Source: Siderastrea siderea (lineage: Eukaryota; Cnidaria; Anthozoa; Scleractinia; Rhizangiidae). From it: a stretch of 64,000 nucleotides of DNA. The notes below the pieces were generated by a model. That model worked only from the letters and a program-made list of their open reading frames with translations. It was not told where the DNA came from and did no database searches. Each line of letters begins with the position of its first letter. Position 1 is the stretch's first letter. The translations under genes and the position numbers were made by a program. Location of the stretch: NCBI GenBank assembly GCA_964030785.1, contig OZ034979.1, positions 5,823,423 through 5,887,422 of the forward strand. Reading direction: 5' to 3'. This document shows, piece after piece, positions 61,250 to 64,000 of the stretch.

Positions 61250-63226
61250 TTAAGCTGGGTGATGTTCAATGGCCATCCAGATGCAATCATTATCACAGTA
61301 GTACTGGTGCCATCCATAGAACAGGTCGCCATTTTCCTTGACACCAGTAAAGGGATCATGGGTAAAGCCAGGAGCCATGATGACATCTTCATACATGCTC
61401 TTAAAATCATTCTTGTGAAACTTCTGCATTCTTCCTGTTCCATAAATCTGGGTGTGAACCTCCAGCATTTCTGGTTCTGTATGATGATCATGGAGGCCAC
61501 AGTGAGTCTTTGCTGGACTGAACCACACATTCACTTTGATGTTATACTTCCTCACACCACCCCCCTGGCTTGGCTTCTCAGATCCGGCCACTTCATAGGG
61601 ATCAAATTCAACTGTCCCTACGTCAAGCTGTGGTGACTTGTACAGTGGGACATGCCGTGGGTAAGTCGGGTCAAGGGCACTGAGGTGACACCAGCCATCT
61701 TCTAGCACCATGCCACCAATGTTGGTTTCATCCGGGATTTTAATAAGGATAAGGGACTTGGCGCTGATAATCTTCACACCTAAGGAGGCAAAGTTCATTA
61801 ACCACTAGTGATTTTGGTCCTCAGAGCCATGCAAGAATAGCAAGAGGGTCAAAATTAGAATTTTTGAAGCTTAAAGCCAACACTAGCTAAGTCAGAATTG
61901 AAAAACCCTGGAAACTATAATGTAAAGTGATTATTAAAAGGATATTAAAATTGTTTATGTCTGATTTTGCACTCAGTTCACACAATTAATGGGTATGTCA
62001 TTTGGTGATGTCATGAAATTTCATGTAAGTGAGAGGAAAGGGAACTGATCATGGGGCATTTGACATAATAATAAATTAATAATGAATTAATTTATATTGA
62101 TTTATTAATTTGTTATTGTGCAAATTTCAATCAATAAAAGATTTTCAAATGCGTATCACATCACTTCAAGCGTTGGGCAGGGTACCCCAGGATACCCAGT
62201 GGGGTTACTAAAGTATATTAGTAATGGGCAATGCAAAGACCTTCTTTGGGTGTGAAATTAGTGTTTAAGGATTTTTTTTGGGGGGGGGGGGGGAGGAGGG
62301 TAGAAATTTTCTGGTTGACTTTTTTGGGTGGAAAGATTTTGGCAGGGACTTTTAGAAAGGGTTCTTGTGCCAGAAAGAATGGCCCTTGTAGGTTACATTC
62401 TGTGCCGTTGGACTTTCTTGGGATCCAGTTCGAGCCTAATTGGACTTTTTGGGGCTAACAGCTTGGCCTCAATTGCACCTCACCATCACTCATACTGCCC
62501 CCCCCCCCCCCCCCCCCCATTTATAACTGGTCGAAAAAATGAATCTGTAGTTATGGTAATTGTGTTGCCAAGATTTCCTTTTCCTTTGTCTGCCTTAACT
62601 CAAGAGGAATCAACCAAGTATTAAGTTGTTGCCCCAAATCACACGCTGTTGTTTCCCAGTCGCTTCACGAGATCTTGCGTGCCAAAACTGGATTGGTCAC
62701 AAGTCATTTGCCTTCCCCAGCCCTCCCAAGTGGTGAACAAATCGATTTCCCTCTCGACGTTCTCAAACGGTTAAAACTCAGAGCTGAGTTTCGAATAAGA
62801 GTGACCTTAAGTACATCAGTACCGTCAAGGAGAAAAATGTAAGCTTACGGTTTTATTTTAAGATTCCACTTTTGTGTTATTTTTCGTCCTGCTCGAACCA
62901 AGAAGAATGATCCCAAACGATCAAACATCACACCCTCATGATCACCAAAACTAAACTGGATTCACTTTGATACCCACCCTGCTTTACCTGCTGCATTTGT
63001 GTTGCGTATTTACTGTGAAAGATGAAACTTTGGTAATACCTTGAAGAATGGTCGACTTTCTTGGCTTTAAAACCTTGCGAGGCGGCGGGCCCGAAATGAT
63101 GGCATCAGTGTTCGAAATATTCACAACGATCGTGCGCTTCTTCAATTCGAAATCCTTCGCGTCAGTGAGCCATTTTGATTTCAAAAACTTGGAAAATTTT
63201 AGAGGATGTTTCGAATTGGCTACCAT
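61250..63226 (-). CDS. Cupin-like protein, two exons
   Basis: Exon 1 is 63226 down to 63040 (62 codons + 1 base, donor CAAG/GTATTA). Exon 2 is 61779 down to 61250 (acceptor CCTCCTTAG). The phases join exactly and give 238 aa. Residues 1-62 are basic (MVANSKHPLKFSKFLKSKWL). Residues ~135-238 have the pattern WFSPAKTHCGLHDHHTEPE then MLEVHTQIYGTGRMQKF, with His155, His159, His161, Glu166 and His171 placed as in cupin metal sites, and end with GWHQYYCDNDCIWMAIEHH. Similar uncharacterised proteins exist in fungi and bacteria as far as I recall. Substrate and reaction are unknown. The upstream in-frame Met in intron sequence (61798) is an artefact. Confidence 0.85.
62281..62518. repeat. G and C homopolymer tracts in the cupin-gene intron
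   Basis: A run of about 12 G at 62280-62292 and a run of about 20 C at 62499-62518. They lie inside a G-rich repeat of the intron 61780-63039. Confidence 0.85.
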
Positions 63227-63270
63227 GTTATCCTCGTAAAACCGTAACCGTGCAAAAGCCCCTCTTTATA

Positions 63271-63566
63271 CAACCTCGTCCCCAGGGCCTCCTCCTCGTT
63301 CAAAATGGCGGTCGGAGAAACTCCTCGCCTTGCTGAAATCAGGCTCCACGAATCGTGGAGTATTTGGTCACGTGACACATGACGAAATGGCTTTTTCGGA
63401 GGTTGCTTCTAGCGTCTGGCAGCCCTGTTTGTTTTCTGCAATCGGAAATCGTTATTCAAACAAAACGAAGACATTTCATCGTGTTTGTGTGACGAAATTC
63501 TAACGTTGGCCAGGGGTTTCTCCGACCGCCATTTTGAACGAGGAGAAGGCCCTGGGGACGAGGTTG
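63271..63566. mobile_element. 296 bp MITE with 9 bp target duplication, next to the cupin-like gene promoter
   Basis: The ends are CAACCTCGTCCCCAGGGCCT and its reverse complement. Arms of ~55 bp include TTCAAAATGGCGGTCGGAGA. The flanks CTCTTTATA (63262-63270) and CTCTTCATA (63567-63575) match 8 of 9 bases. A 9 bp duplication is typical of Mutator-like elements. It sits 45 bp upstream of the ATG at 63226. Confidence 0.85.
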
Positions 63567-63639
63567 CTCTTCATATTCCACTGAGGGAGTCACGTGCACA
63601 AATCACACAATGACACAAATTAGCCTTCAATATCTATAC

Positions 63640-64000
63640 CCCCCCGAGGGGGGGGGGGACTCCCATATGAAAGTGACGGGATGCTCGTCGTCTCGCTTAG
63701 GGGTGTAAATTGCAGATTTTGGTCTCGCTTAGGGTTCACAAGACGGAAAGCCAATATTTTTACCTGTACAGGTATCGCTTCCAAGCCTAACCCTAAGGTT
63801 AGGGTTGTGCGTAAAGAAAATATCTACATGAAAAAACAAACGCCGTCAATCTTTAGCGTCAATCTTTAGCGCAATTAAAAATAACGGTAACTTTTATTTG
63901 GCTGTCTGTTTTGACGTGGTCTCCTTTAGGGTTCAAATAACGCCTGAGCCACGCCCAGATTGGCCTCCTTTAGGGGTTTAATTCTAATTTTTCGACGAGC
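63640..64000. repeat. G-tract dispersed repeat at the window edge
   Basis: CCCCCCGAGGGGGGGGGG then ACTCCCATATGAAAGTGACG, with several spaced copies of TCTCGCTTAGGG / CTCCTTTAGGG. Non-coding; it runs off the window. Confidence 0.7.

Noticed and set aside
63785..63807. Telomere-like CCTAACCCTAAGGTTAGGGT
   Set aside because: Only two units on each side, inside a dispersed repeat that already contains CTTAGGG words. Not evidence of a telomere or fusion point.

Overview
This looks like nuclear DNA from an anthozoan cnidarian, most likely a stony coral. That is an inference from four things: spliced metazoan genes with GT-AG introns, animal orthologues (CTHRC1-like, MIPOL1-like), about 60% A+T intergenic DNA, and a dense load of hairpin MITEs, a tRNA-derived SINE, a Penelope-like fragment and long G/C homopolymers. 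No bacterial operon, tRNA gene, rRNA gene or CRISPR array was found.

Layout. 1-4010: a Tc1/mariner-IS630-type transposon (83-2193) inserted exactly at a TA inside a ~106 bp tandem repeat, then a 1.0 kb non-autonomous element (2994-4003) carrying a ZAD-like zinc-finger exon. 4055-23300: a tandemly duplicated CTHRC1-like family (secreted collagen triple helix plus C1q-like C-terminal domain). Only the last copy (20617-23087, three exons, 281 aa) is intact; four upstream copies are exon-1 relics or pseudogenes, one of them broken by a 1.2 kb transposon. Between the copies lie a TTAA-flanked MITE, a 30 bp minisatellite, a degenerate GPCR fragment and a degenerate tandem array. 24244-25281: an apparently single-exon gene that fuses a ubiquitin-like domain ending in LRLRGG to a domain with ADP-ribosyltransferase-like motifs. 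This is the most unusual coding feature here, and its last ~18 residues and stop codon lie in a dispersed repeat. 25300-34570: non-coding, repeat-rich.

34572-53700: a head-to-head gene pair sharing a 152 bp bidirectional promoter. On the minus strand is an intronless four-RRM protein with a mitochondrial-type N-terminus. On the plus strand is a ten-exon MIPOL1 (mirror-image polydactyly 1) coiled-coil orthologue of 458 aa; all ten exons were resolved with matching splice phases. Its introns hold a 4.57 kb GATC-rich terminal-inverted-repeat element with a nested MITE, a SINE, an inverted Penelope-like fragment and several hairpin MITEs. One MITE begins at the 5' splice site of exon 7.

53794-57464: a 3.67 kb foldback element whose ~1.3 kb inverted arms are built of minisatellites; it creates long spurious ORFs. 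57470-61250: repeats, no gene supported. 61250-63226 (minus): a two-exon gene for a 238 aa cupin-like protein, with a Mutator-like MITE (9 bp target duplication) about 45 bp upstream of its start codon. The window ends in a dispersed G-tract repeat.
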